The translations under genes were made by a program, and so were the position numbers. Below are positions 1-7,376 of a stretch of DNA of 64,000 bases, in pieces (position 1 is the first letter of the stretch; each line of letters starts with the position of its first letter). This DNA comes from Treponema sp. UBA1747. GTDB lineage: Bacteria > Spirochaetota > Spirochaetia > Treponematales > Treponemataceae. Under the pieces are notes generated by a model that worked only from the letters and a program-made list of their open reading frames with translations, did not search any database and had not been told where the DNA came from. The stretch lies in assembly GCA_002315375.1 (NCBI GenBank), contig DCHR01000018.1, positions 89,079-153,078 on the forward strand, read 5' to 3'.

Positions 1-1235
1 CAGAATCTGAAGTTGTACGTGACTGCCGTGTCGCATTTGATTTATCTCAGGCAGAATTAGTTTCCGGGGAAAAATTAAAAAACAGATATGGTAATGCTAT
101 TTCTGAAGCAGAAGAAGAAAAATGTGCCCTTACACTGGATGATAGTGATACTGCTTTTTATGGCTATGTTTTTATTTTTGACTCAATAACTGAAGCTATG
201 GTTGCAAAACAGGCTGGTCAGTTCGTTCTGCTTGAATGTACAGACGGAACTTCCTGGTGGTGGGGTAATGAGAATAACCCTCGCAAAATCAGACAGTTTT
301 ATCGAAACTGCCTTTTTAAGGATGAGAGTTATTTTTCTACCTCATATATAGATACTGAAGCTGAACCCGCTGTTGATGTATACCATTTAAGCGGAGCTGA
401 CCAGTTCAGTGAAAGTGATTTTAATAATTCCCGTTACCGGGAGGGCTTCAAAGCACTCAAACCGGTTGGTGTTTTTATGGGGGAAAATACAGCTTATATC
501 TATGAATATGATGGATATCGTGTAAATGCCTGGATCAGTTCAAACGGAAATATGTGGATGAGCTGGTCTATACCGAATTCATCATGGGAATACAATGGTG
601 TCGCAAATCGGTTTACAGATGGTATTGACCATAATATGGGATGTGTTTTTGAAACTATTATTACCTATAACGAAAAAGATGTTATCTTTGCATATGCCTC
701 GTATAAAGGAAAGAAACAGTTATGGGTTAGAGATTACGGAACTGAAGGCTTTAACCGGTATTTAAAAGAAAATTTTGACCCACGCATTTATGAAATTGAT
801 CTGGGAAAAGTCCCATGGAATGGCGGAAAATTCCATATTCTCGATAATTCAGAATATGGTAAAGCAGGGGAATCTACCCGTCAGGGACTTCTGAGTCTCA
901 CACATGTAGTTTACAGAAACCGTCCTCAAGCCGGAGATATAATTCATGTAACAGGAAAGATTGTTTCTAAATATGACATTGATAAACTTTATGTTTTTCC
1001 TGTAGATGATTCTCAAAATGCCAACTGGTGGAATAATCTTATTACGGGGGAAGATGGTTCTGATATAAAATATACGATTGAAGGAATAACTGCAGGCGAA
1101 GAAAAAGAAATAGATCTTTATTTTACACTCACAAGAGGCGTTTATCAGGATTATAATGATGGCGAAGGTACCTTTAATCTTTGTTTTGCTTACGGTGAAC
1201 AAAACGGGGACCCTCAGACCTTGCTTTTGAAGTAA
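1..1235 (+). CDS. Hypothetical protein, 3' part only
   Basis: The reading frame is open from the first bases of the window, so the gene starts upstream; the first internal ATG (198) is not a credible start because coding sequence continues before it. About 410 residues are visible and end at TAA 1233-1235. I do not recognise the N-terminal half. Residues encoded around 410-750 (a Tyr/Gly-rich stretch ending in LWVRD) resemble the repeated domain of the lipoprotein at 2829-3770, which ends LWVKD. The last 100 residues look like a separate beta-rich domain. An exported protein is plausible, but the N-terminus is out of view. Function unknown. Confidence 0.7.
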   Translation, partial: ESEVVRDCRVAFDLSQAELVSGEKLKNRYGNAISEAEEEKCALTLDDSDTAFYGYVFIFDSITEAMVAKQAGQFVLLECTDGTSWWWGNENNPRKIRQFYRNCLFKDESYFSTSYIDTEAEPAVDVYHLSGADQFSESDFNNSRYREGFKALKPVGVFMGENTAYIYEYDGYRVNAWISSNGNMWMSWSIPNSSWEYNGVANRFTDGIDHNMGCVFETIITYNEKDVIFAYASYKGKKQLWVRDYGTEGFNRYLKENFDPRIYEIDLGKVPWNGGKFHILDNSEYGKAGESTRQGLLSLTHVVYRNRPQAGDIIHVTGKIVSKYDIDKLYVFPVDDSQNANWWNNLITGEDGSDIKYTIEGITAGEEKEIDLYFTLTRGVYQDYNDGEGTFNLCFAYGEQNGDPQTLLLK

Positions 1236-1380
1236 CGAACTAAGGCAGGTTTGTTTAGAATCCTGATGAAAACAATGTTCGTTACTGCGAAGCTCCGCTT
1301 CGCGCCGGTACGAACCAAAGCAGGTGGTCATTAATCTGCTGCAAAAGTTAATGTTCGTTATCACGAAGCTCCGCTTCGCG
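1236..1380. repeat. Tandem imperfect repeat with twin hairpins
   Basis: Two copies of a roughly 72-bp unit follow the stop codon directly. Each begins CGAACYAARGCAGG, passes through AATGTTCGTTA and ends in a small hairpin. The first hairpin is GCGAAGC-TCC-GCTTCGC (1287-1303), the second CGAAGC-TCC-GCTTCG (1364-1378). The downstream terminator has the same TCC loop. No coding function is apparent. It may be a REP-like extragenic element or an mRNA 3'-end stabiliser. Confidence 0.7.
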
Positions 1381-1383
1381 CCC

Positions 1384-1417
1384 AAATGCCTTCCGTCCCG
1401 GAGGGCATTTTTGTTTT
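1384..1417 (+). terminator. Intrinsic terminator of the first gene
   Basis: A 12-bp stem (1384-1395 with 1399-1410, one G-U pair) and a TCC loop are followed by a T-rich tract. Confidence 0.85.
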
Positions 1418-1446
1418 AAATAAGGGAAAATGACTATTTGCATAAA

Positions 1447-1461
1447 CTTGCATACTAGTAT
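1447..1461 (-). promoter_or_regulatory. Putative hexuronate/xylan operator 1 (uxuA)
   Basis: Read on the minus strand this is ATACTAGTATGCAAG, one of four near-identical 15-mers in the window, with an ATACTAGTAT palindromic core. It lies just upstream of the uxuA -10 box (TATAAT 1477-1482) and covers the expected -35 position, so a bound regulator would block RNA polymerase. The cognate regulator is not in the window; a GntR- or LacI-type protein is a guess. Confidence 0.6.
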
Positions 1462-1532
1462 ATTATTGATGTGTGGTATAATTCCTTTAGTATACTTGTA
1501 AAATTTATTTCATTTACCGAGAGGGAAAAAAT

Positions 1533-2639
1533 ATGGAAATGACATTAAGATGGTACGGAACTGGTTTTGATTCCGTAACTCTTCAGCAGATTCGCCAGGT
1601 TCCTGGCGTAAAAGGCGTTATTACAACTTTGTATGATTCTGTTCCTGGCGACGCATGGGAACTGGGTGCAATTCAGAAAATCAAAAAGGAAGTAAATGAT
1701 GCAGGCCTTAAGATTGCCGGTATTGAAAGTGTAAACATTCACGATGATATTAAAATCGGTAACGGCCGTCGTGACGAATATATCGAAAATTATATCAAGA
1801 CTCTGGAAAGACTGGGGCAGGAAGACATCCACATGGTATGTTACAACTTTATGCCTGTATTCGACTGGACCCGTACAGAACTTGCCCGTGTTCGTGAAGA
1901 CGGATCAACTGTTCTTGCCTATAATTCAACTTTCATCGACGGGGTAAAACCTGAAGAAATGTTCGAAAAACTGGATAAGCATTCCAACGGATTCATTCTT
2001 CCGGGGTGGGAACCGGAACGTATGGCACGCGTAAAGGAACTTTTCAAAATGTACGAAGGTATCGACAACGAAAAGCTTTTCCAGAATCTGAAATACTTCC
2101 TTGAAGCCATTATGCCTGTTTGTGACAAATATAATATTGATATGGCAATTCATCCGGATGATCCTGCATGGCCTGTGTTCGGACTTCCACGTATTGTAAT
2201 CAATAAGGAAAATGTTGTCCGCATTCTGAAGGATGTTCCGAATCCACACAACGGTCTTACTTTCTGTACTGGTTCTTACGGAACAAACCGCAAGAATGAC
2301 CTTTGTGAAATGATTCAGGCAGCTTCAGGACGCATTCACTTTGCTCATATCAGAAACCTTAAATTCAATACAGATATTGATGATCCTGTTCAGGACTTCC
2401 AGGAAAGTGCACACCTTTCAAGCGACGGTACCTTCGACATGTACAAAATCTGTGAAACACTTTATAACACAGGTTTTGACGGAATCATTCGTCCCGACCA
2501 CGGCCGCATGATCTGGGGTGAAAAAGCAATGCCTGGTTACGGTCTTTATGACCGCGCTCTTGGAGCCTGCTATCTTCAGGGACTTTGGGAAGCTATCGAA
2601 AAAACTCATGACAGAAGCGGAATGAAACTGTATAGATAA
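1533..2639 (+). CDS. uxuA: Mannonate dehydratase
   Basis: Converts D-mannonate to 2-keto-3-deoxygluconate (KDG) in the cytoplasm, the third step of glucuronate catabolism. The 368 residues match the usual UxuA length, with the family start (MEMTLRWYG, then DSVTLQQIRQ), the IHPDDP motif and the HIRNLKF and RPDHGRMIWGE motifs containing metal-binding His residues. The ATG is preceded by GAGAGGG. It is monocistronic, with its own promoter (TATAAT 1477-1482), an operator-like 15-mer at 1447-1461 and a strong terminator after it. The other pathway genes are 12 kb downstream and share the operator motif. Identification is secure. Confidence 0.96.
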   Translation: MEMTLRWYGTGFDSVTLQQIRQVPGVKGVITTLYDSVPGDAWELGAIQKIKKEVNDAGLKIAGIESVNIHDDIKIGNGRRDEYIENYIKTLERLGQEDIHMVCYNFMPVFDWTRTELARVREDGSTVLAYNSTFIDGVKPEEMFEKLDKHSNGFILPGWEPERMARVKELFKMYEGIDNEKLFQNLKYFLEAIMPVCDKYNIDMAIHPDDPAWPVFGLPRIVINKENVVRILKDVPNPHNGLTFCTGSYGTNRKNDLCEMIQAASGRIHFAHIRNLKFNTDIDDPVQDFQESAHLSSDGTFDMYKICETLYNTGFDGIIRPDHGRMIWGEKAMPGYGLYDRALGACYLQGLWEAIEKTHDRSGMKLYR

Positions 2640-2660
2640 GTTCCTGAAAGTTTCCTGAAT

Positions 2661-2697
2661 AAAAAACTGACTTTATTTCTATAAAGTCAGTTTTTTT
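2661..2697 (+). terminator. uxuA terminator
   Basis: A 16-bp perfect stem including the flanking A and T tracts (2661-2676 with 2681-2696), with a TTCT loop and seven Ts. Confidence 0.92.
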
Positions 2698-2705
2698 GTT
2701 TTAAA

Positions 2706-2744
2706 GAATAAGGGGAGTTGAGCTTTTCGAAACTTCCCTTATTC
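2706..2744. repeat. 14-bp inverted repeat between uxuA and lipoprotein gene
   Basis: 2706-2719 pairs with 2731-2744 (one G-U) around an 11-nt loop. There is no U tract, so it is not a standard terminator. It lies upstream of the promoter of the next gene and could be an operator or mRNA structure. Confidence 0.5.
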
Positions 2745-2784
2745 TCATTAAATACCTCATCTTTAAGATTTATAAATAAAATGT

Positions 2785-2823
2785 TATAATCTCCAATATA
2801 TCTAATTATTGTTGTTTAAGGAG
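2785..2823 (+). promoter_or_regulatory. Promoter and ribosome-binding site of lipoprotein gene
   Basis: Consensus -10 TATAAT at 2785-2790 with a weak -35 (TTTAAG, 2762-2767, 17-bp spacer). AAGGAG at 2818-2823 lies 5 nt before the ATG at 2829. Confidence 0.65.
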
Positions 2824-2828
2824 ATTTT

Positions 2829-3770
2829 ATGAAAAAAACAAACTTGATATTGGCCGGCGTATTAATCGCTTTTGCTGCTTTGATTTTCTCAGGATGTGGT
2901 TCAACTCCAAAGGCTGAAGAAAATACAGAATATGCAAAATATTATTCAGATGATTACTGGTATCGTAATTATACCTTCGAAGCATATAACGAGGGATTCT
3001 ATAAACCGAATTATGTTCAGATTCCTGGTGTTCAGGAAACAGAAAACGAAGATGCTTTGGCATATTTTGGTAAAGCAAATCGTGTTGACCGTTTCAATCT
3101 GGATGGAACAGATATTTATATTGGATGGAAAGATAATTATCTGGTTGCAATGCAGAATAAAAGTACTCCGATTATGAACAAAACATCTTTGGATAAAGAT
3201 GAAATTAATATCTTCAAGTTTACTAATGGTGATGGTTATAACCTTGGTTTAGGTATTGAAAAGGAAATCGAAATTAATGGAAAAAAATATGTTTGTGCTT
3301 TTGCCGGAGTAAACACAGATTCATTCGGATTCAGACTCTGGGTTAAAGACGGTGCCAATGTAGAAACTGCAAAATGTAAACCGGCAGGGGAATACAATCA
3401 GATGAATTATGACACTGCTGCATATAATGCCGGGGTTTATAAAGCCGGCTGGACCCAGGTTTGGGGTGTAAGAGCAAATAGAAGCGGTTTTGAAAAAGAT
3501 CGTCAGGTTTGGAAATATGAATATAATGGTGAAAATATTTATATCGGTGTTCTTCCGGATCGTACTCTTGGTGTTATTACTGAAGACGGTTCTGTAGTTG
3601 CTACATCTACCAAGTATTTCAAATACAAATGTATGGGAGACGATGGTAAGAAATACAACGGAATGGGTGTAGGCTGGGAAGCAACAGGTAAGCTGAATGG
3701 TGAAAAAATTGTAATTGCTGTCGGTGTATTAGATGATACTGTCCGTCTCTGGGTAAAGGACGCTGAATAG
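2829..3770 (+). CDS. Lipoprotein with duplicated domain, unknown function
   Basis: 313 residues. The N-terminus is a lipoprotein signal peptide (MKKTNLILAG, hydrophobic core, then FSGC as a spirochaete-type relaxed lipobox near residue 23). The mature protein consists of two related segments of roughly 130 residues. Each has a YN-G-YK start, an aromatic/Gln-Val-Gly segment, a YxGxxIYIG motif, a GDG/DGKKYN-G-G segment and a closing RLWVKD. A distant relative of this module is in the first gene of the window. Probably surface- or periplasm-exposed, possibly carbohydrate-binding given the neighbours (inference only). Clear promoter and AAGGAG ribosome-binding site. Confidence 0.85.
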   Translation: MKKTNLILAGVLIAFAALIFSGCGSTPKAEENTEYAKYYSDDYWYRNYTFEAYNEGFYKPNYVQIPGVQETENEDALAYFGKANRVDRFNLDGTDIYIGWKDNYLVAMQNKSTPIMNKTSLDKDEINIFKFTNGDGYNLGLGIEKEIEINGKKYVCAFAGVNTDSFGFRLWVKDGANVETAKCKPAGEYNQMNYDTAAYNAGVYKAGWTQVWGVRANRSGFEKDRQVWKYEYNGENIYIGVLPDRTLGVITEDGSVVATSTKYFKYKCMGDDGKKYNGMGVGWEATGKLNGEKIVIAVGVLDDTVRLWVKDAE

Positions 3771-3794
3771 GTTTGTCAGACTCCTGATAAAAAT

Positions 3795-3828
3795 AAAAGC
3801 ACACGGACAGCCGTGTGCTTTTGTTTTT
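3795..3828. terminator. Bidirectional terminator
   Basis: A 12-bp perfect stem AAAAGCACACGG/CCGTGTGCTTTT (3795-3806, 3811-3822) with an ACAG loop sits between convergent genes. The A and T flanks can serve both directions. Confidence 0.9.
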
Positions 3829-3834
3829 AACTAT

Positions 3835-6207
3835 TTATTTTTTACTGTTTGCTTCCTTCAGAATCTTGTTTATTAAAGAAGGTTTGATTAATCCGCCGGA
3901 CTGGGATACAACCATTTCAACAGGACAGTCTTCAAAAGTTTTCAGACACATCTGGACCTCCGGGTCATCCTTCTTTTTTCCTTTGAAAGTTAATGGAAGT
4001 AAAGCCATGACCAGACGGTAAAGAATTTTTGCTCTGACTGATTTTTCTGCAAGCTGTCTCATTCCTGAATAAACAGTAAAGCTTCCTGGTTTTGGGTGTG
4101 AGAAATCAGAAAGGGGCCTATCGTATAAAAGCTGGAACTGTTCCCGGGATATTTCAAATGTATTTCCTTCTGATTTAAAATAATCGGGGAGAGTTTCTCT
4201 CTGGTTCAAGTCTGGGACTTCTCCTTCAACCTGGAGCCTGAGGGCAAGGCGTATGTCTTCTGAACTGGAGCCTATGAATACCTGATATTCACCGGCAACA
4301 GTAATGAACTCGTGTTTTTCACAGCTCCAGATTTTGAATGCATTTTCATTCAGAGTGATGGAAACTGTTTTTTCTTCGCCTGGTTCAAGTGCAACTTTTT
4401 TGAATCCCATCAGTTCGATTTCGGAACGCATGAAGTTTACTTCAGGAGTCTTTATGTAAACCTGGCAGACTTCTTTTCCGGGAATTTTTCCTGTATTTTT
4501 TAATTTGAAAACAACTTTTGGTTTCTGGGAAGACTGCATGTTCACATTTGAAGTGATGACACCTTCCTGTTCTATAGCAGCATTAAAGTAGGAGAAATTT
4601 GTGTAGGAAAGGCCGTGGCCAAAAGGAAACGCATTTCTTTTTTTGAAGGTACTGTAATATCTGTAACCTACAAAAATCGATTCCCTGTATTCAATGTCAC
4701 AGTCTGTTCCAAAATATTTGTAGGAAGGTGTGTCTTCAAGTTTTACAGGAAAAGTTTCGGAAAGCTTTCCATTTGGATTCACCTGACCCGAAATGATTTT
4801 TACCAGGGCTGTGTCGCCAGCCTGACCGCCAAGAGTTGTATGAACCAGAGCATTTACTGAATCTGCAAAGGGGAGTTCAACAGCGCTTCCTGAAATGTTA
4901 ACAAAGATAACATTGCTTCTGAGATTGCATATTTCGGAAAGCAGATGAAGCTGATTGTTCGGGATGGATAAAGTCTGACGGTCGTATCCTTCGCCTTCGA
5001 ATTTTTCAGGAAGACCTCCGATAAAAATTAATGGATGCTTTCCGCTTATTCCCGAAAGAACCTGTGATTCCAGTTTTTTATCGATGGCATCTGTGTCGTT
5101 TCTGTAGCCTTTGAAATAAGTAACTTTATAACCTGCGTCTTCGAAAGCTTTCACTGCATCAGGTGTGTGAGTTGCATTAATATGGCTGGAACCTCCGCCC
5201 TGATATCTCATGTCTTTTGCGAGCTGGCCGACTATGATAATTTCTCTTCCAGTTTCGCCTTCTTTATCTGTGAATGGAGGGAGAGGAAGTATTCCGTCAT
5301 TTTTTAAAAGAACAATGCTTTCACACTGAATCTCTTCTGCAATCCGGTGACTTTCTTCAAAAAGTTCATTCTTATTTTCAAGCGAAAGTTCTGAGTTCTG
5401 GAATTTTTCAGTCAGCTTAATCACATTTTCTGCACATGTGGTTAATGCAGGTTCTGAAACATCAGGATTCAGGTGGTATTTGTTTTCAGGCATTTCCAGG
5501 TCCATACCGGCTTCATGACTTTTTACAGGATCAGTACAGGCGCCCCAGTCTGACATAACAAGTCCCGGATAATTCCATTCGGTTCTTAAAATGTCTGTAA
5601 GAAGTTCTTTGCTTTCGGTGGCATGGACTCCGTTCAGGTAATTGTAAGAAGCCATTATGGTTGCAGGATTACTTTCTCTGACTGCAATTTCAAATGGACG
5701 AAGATATATTTCCCTGAGGGCTCTTTCATCAATTTCAGAGTTTGAAATCATTCTGCAGTTTTCCTGGTTGTTTCCTGCAAAATGTTTCAGGCTTGTTCCA
5801 ACCCCTTCTTCCTGTGCGCCTTTTATATAAGCAGCTGCCATCTTCCCCGCAAGCAAAGGATCTTCAGAAAAATATTCAAAGTTTCTTCCGCATAAGGGAG
5901 ATCGTTTGATGTTTACGCCGCAGCCTAAAACAACCGATGTTCCGTAAGCTTTTGTTTCCTTTGCTATCTGTTTTCCCATTTTTCTGGCAAGGGAAGGATC
6001 CCAGCTGTTTGCAAGGCTTGCTTCACAGGGAAAACAGGTGGCCGGTTCAGAATTGTTTATCTGTGCCATGTCATTTCCCAAAGGCTTTCTGAGTCCGTGA
6101 GGTCCGTCATTCATTGTAACTGCTTTTACTTTGCCTTCGATGGAATGAGTATCCCATGCGCCGTTTCCCATAAGGAGTTTCTGTTTTTCTGATTTATTGA
6201 GTTCCAT
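3835..6207 (-). CDS. GH3 beta-glycosidase (beta-glucosidase/xylosidase type)
   Basis: 790 residues. The GH3 (alpha/beta)8 domain carries NDGPHGLR (33-40), KHFAGNN (141-147) and the nucleophile in VMSDWG (Asp220). The second alpha/beta domain follows, with GEGYDRQ near residue 410 supplying the likely acid/base Glu, then a fibronectin III-like domain and a C-terminal extension of about 110 residues. There is no signal peptide, so it acts in the cytoplasm on imported oligosaccharides. Sequence alone does not separate glucosidase from xylosidase; the neighbouring xylanase and hexuronate genes favour xylo-oligosaccharides. TATAAT (complement of 6215-6220) ends 7 nt before the ATG and there is no Shine-Dalgarno, so the mRNA is probably leaderless. 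Confidence 0.93.
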   Translation of the reverse strand: MELNKSEKQKLLMGNGAWDTHSIEGKVKAVTMNDGPHGLRKPLGNDMAQINNSEPATCFPCEASLANSWDPSLARKMGKQIAKETKAYGTSVVLGCGVNIKRSPLCGRNFEYFSEDPLLAGKMAAAYIKGAQEEGVGTSLKHFAGNNQENCRMISNSEIDERALREIYLRPFEIAVRESNPATIMASYNYLNGVHATESKELLTDILRTEWNYPGLVMSDWGACTDPVKSHEAGMDLEMPENKYHLNPDVSEPALTTCAENVIKLTEKFQNSELSLENKNELFEESHRIAEEIQCESIVLLKNDGILPLPPFTDKEGETGREIIIVGQLAKDMRYQGGGSSHINATHTPDAVKAFEDAGYKVTYFKGYRNDTDAIDKKLESQVLSGISGKHPLIFIGGLPEKFEGEGYDRQTLSIPNNQLHLLSEICNLRSNVIFVNISGSAVELPFADSVNALVHTTLGGQAGDTALVKIISGQVNPNGKLSETFPVKLEDTPSYKYFGTDCDIEYRESIFVGYRYYSTFKKRNAFPFGHGLSYTNFSYFNAAIEQEGVITSNVNMQSSQKPKVVFKLKNTGKIPGKEVCQVYIKTPEVNFMRSEIELMGFKKVALEPGEEKTVSITLNENAFKIWSCEKHEFITVAGEYQVFIGSSSEDIRLALRLQVEGEVPDLNQRETLPDYFKSEGNTFEISREQFQLLYDRPLSDFSHPKPGSFTVYSGMRQLAEKSVRAKILYRLVMALLPLTFKGKKKDDPEVQMCLKTFEDCPVEMVVSQSGGLIKPSLINKILKEANSKK

Positions 6208-6214
6208 AAGATTT

Positions 6215-6244
6215 ATTATAGTAGAGTTTTTGCACTTTGAGCAA
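6215..6244 (-). promoter_or_regulatory. GH3 promoter, leaderless geometry
   Basis: On the minus strand TTGCTC (6244-6239), an 18-bp spacer and TATAAT (6220-6215) are followed by 7 nt and the ATG at 6207. The transcription start should fall on the start codon. Confidence 0.65.
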
Positions 6245-6264
6245 ATTCGCCTTTGAATTAAATT

Positions 6265-6477
6265 TACGTTTGAATTAAACGAACTTTAAATTTTAATTCT
6301 CAAAAAATTACGCGAGGGAAAAGAAGCGTGTCATTGGCAGGGTTCTGACGACGGCTGAATAGTTTCTTTGCCGTCGTCAGCAGCCAGCGACGCTAGCTAG
6401 CGTTGACAATGACCGCTTTTTGACCGTGAGTAATTTTTTGAAGATTTTTATTAAAATGCTTGTTTAATTCAAACGTA
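6265..6477. mobile_element. MITE-like 213-bp long-hairpin element
   Basis: Perfect 16-bp terminal inverted repeats (6265-6280 and 6462-6477) begin and end with TA, as for a TA target duplication of mariner/IS630-type elements. Further pairs are nested inside: 6302-6311 with 6430-6439 (10 bp), 6330-6336 with 6407-6413, and an 11-bp GC-rich stem 6345-6355 with 6370-6380. The whole element can fold on itself. It encodes no protein and sits between the divergent GH3 gene and the mntP riboswitch. A structured non-coding RNA is the alternative. Confidence 0.55.
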
Positions 6478-6540
6478 TGTTTATTTCAAATTTAATGAAT
6501 TATATTGAACTAACTGTGTTCCGCGGGTTAAATTTAAGCA

Positions 6541-6651
6541 TAACCCGTGAGGGAGTAGCAAGCGTTCTTCAGTAAGTAACGGAACGCAGCAAGTCAACAT
6601 ACTGGCATTCTATGGAGGCCTGGCTTGCTTTAATTTGCGAGACTCATGTAT
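6541..6651 (+). ncRNA. yybP-ykoY-type manganese riboswitch aptamer
   Basis: P1 pairs CGTGAG (6546-6551) with CTCATG (6643-6648). The conserved loop GAGGGAGTAGC follows P1 and the second conserved loop TTTGCGAGAC closes it, matching the two Mn-binding loops of the family. Internal stems: GCGTTC (6562-6567) with GAACGC (6582-6587), and AGCAAGTC with GGCTTGCT (6622-6629). A terminator and the manganese exporter gene follow, the classic arrangement. Mn binding should prevent termination and turn the exporter on. Confidence 0.85.
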
Positions 6652-6694
6652 AACTGCATAAGCTATACGTGTGTCCGAATAAAATTGATTTTTG

Positions 6695-6730
6695 ACCCAG
6701 GTATAACAGTTATGCCTGGGTTTTATTTTT
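6695..6730 (+). terminator. Riboswitch-controlled terminator of mntP
   Basis: A near-perfect hairpin (ACCCAGG at 6695 pairs with CCTGGGT ending 6721, continuing inward) is followed by a T tract. It lies directly upstream of the mntP ribosome-binding site, as expected for the expression platform. Confidence 0.85.
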
Positions 6731-6751
6731 TAACTATTTTTGGAGGACTTT

Positions 6752-7372
6752 ATGTCTGTTGAATTCAGTACTGTTTTTTTGATTACAAATCTTCTTCTTG
6801 GTGTCGGTCTTGCAATGGATGCTTTTTCTGTTTCAATTGCCAATACACTTAATGAACCGGGCATGCGTAAAAGCAAGATGTGTGGAGTAGCAGGTACCTA
6901 TGCTTTTTTTCAGTTTGCAATGCCAATGATCGGCTGGATTTGTGTTCACACTGTTGCTGAAAAATTTACAGCTTTCCAGAAATTTATTCCGTGGATTGCA
7001 CTTATTCTTCTTTTGTATATCGGTGGAAAAATGATTATCGAATGTATCAAAGAAAGAAAAAACTCATCCGATGAAAACTCAGAATCAGGCGAAGTATCAG
7101 GTTCCGTTCTTACTTTTGGTACTTTAATGGTTCAGGGAGTTGCAACAGCTATTGATGCACTTTCAGTAGGTTTTACTATTTCTGAATACAATACACTGAC
7201 TGCTGTAATTGCCTGTCTGATTATTGCCGCAGTAACTTTTGTTATCTGTATGGTAGGACTTCTGATTGGAAAAAAAGTCGGAGAAAAGCTTTCCGGAAAA
7301 GCAGAAATCCTCGGCGGTATAATCCTTATCGGAATCGGTATCGAGATTTTCGTAAAGGGCGTATTTTTCTAA
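6752..7372 (+). CDS. mntP: Manganese efflux pump MntP
   Basis: A six-helix inner-membrane Mn(II) exporter of about 206 residues, the usual family size. Both halves carry the family motif: GLAMDAFSVSIAN near the N-terminus and ATAIDALSVGFTI in the second half, with the conserved Asp residues in the membrane. The ATG at 6752 is chosen because GGAGG (6742-6746) lies 5 nt upstream; an in-frame TTG at 6740 would overlap that site. Expression is probably controlled by the upstream Mn riboswitch and terminator. The stop lies 4 nt from the stop of the convergent beta-galactosidase gene, with no obvious terminator between them. Confidence 0.95.
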   Translation: MSVEFSTVFLITNLLLGVGLAMDAFSVSIANTLNEPGMRKSKMCGVAGTYAFFQFAMPMIGWICVHTVAEKFTAFQKFIPWIALILLLYIGGKMIIECIKERKNSSDENSESGEVSGSVLTFGTLMVQGVATAIDALSVGFTISEYNTLTAVIACLIIAAVTFVICMVGLLIGKKVGEKLSGKAEILGGIILIGIGIEIFVKGVFF

Positions 7373-7376
7373 TACT

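Noticed and set aside
849..1385. 178-codon minus-strand open frame
   Set aside because: It lies opposite a real plus-strand gene and the hairpin repeat; composition is low-complexity and no start signal or family pattern is seen.
6740..6751. TTG start for mntP
   Set aside because: The TTG overlaps the GGAGG ribosome-binding site that serves the ATG at 6752.
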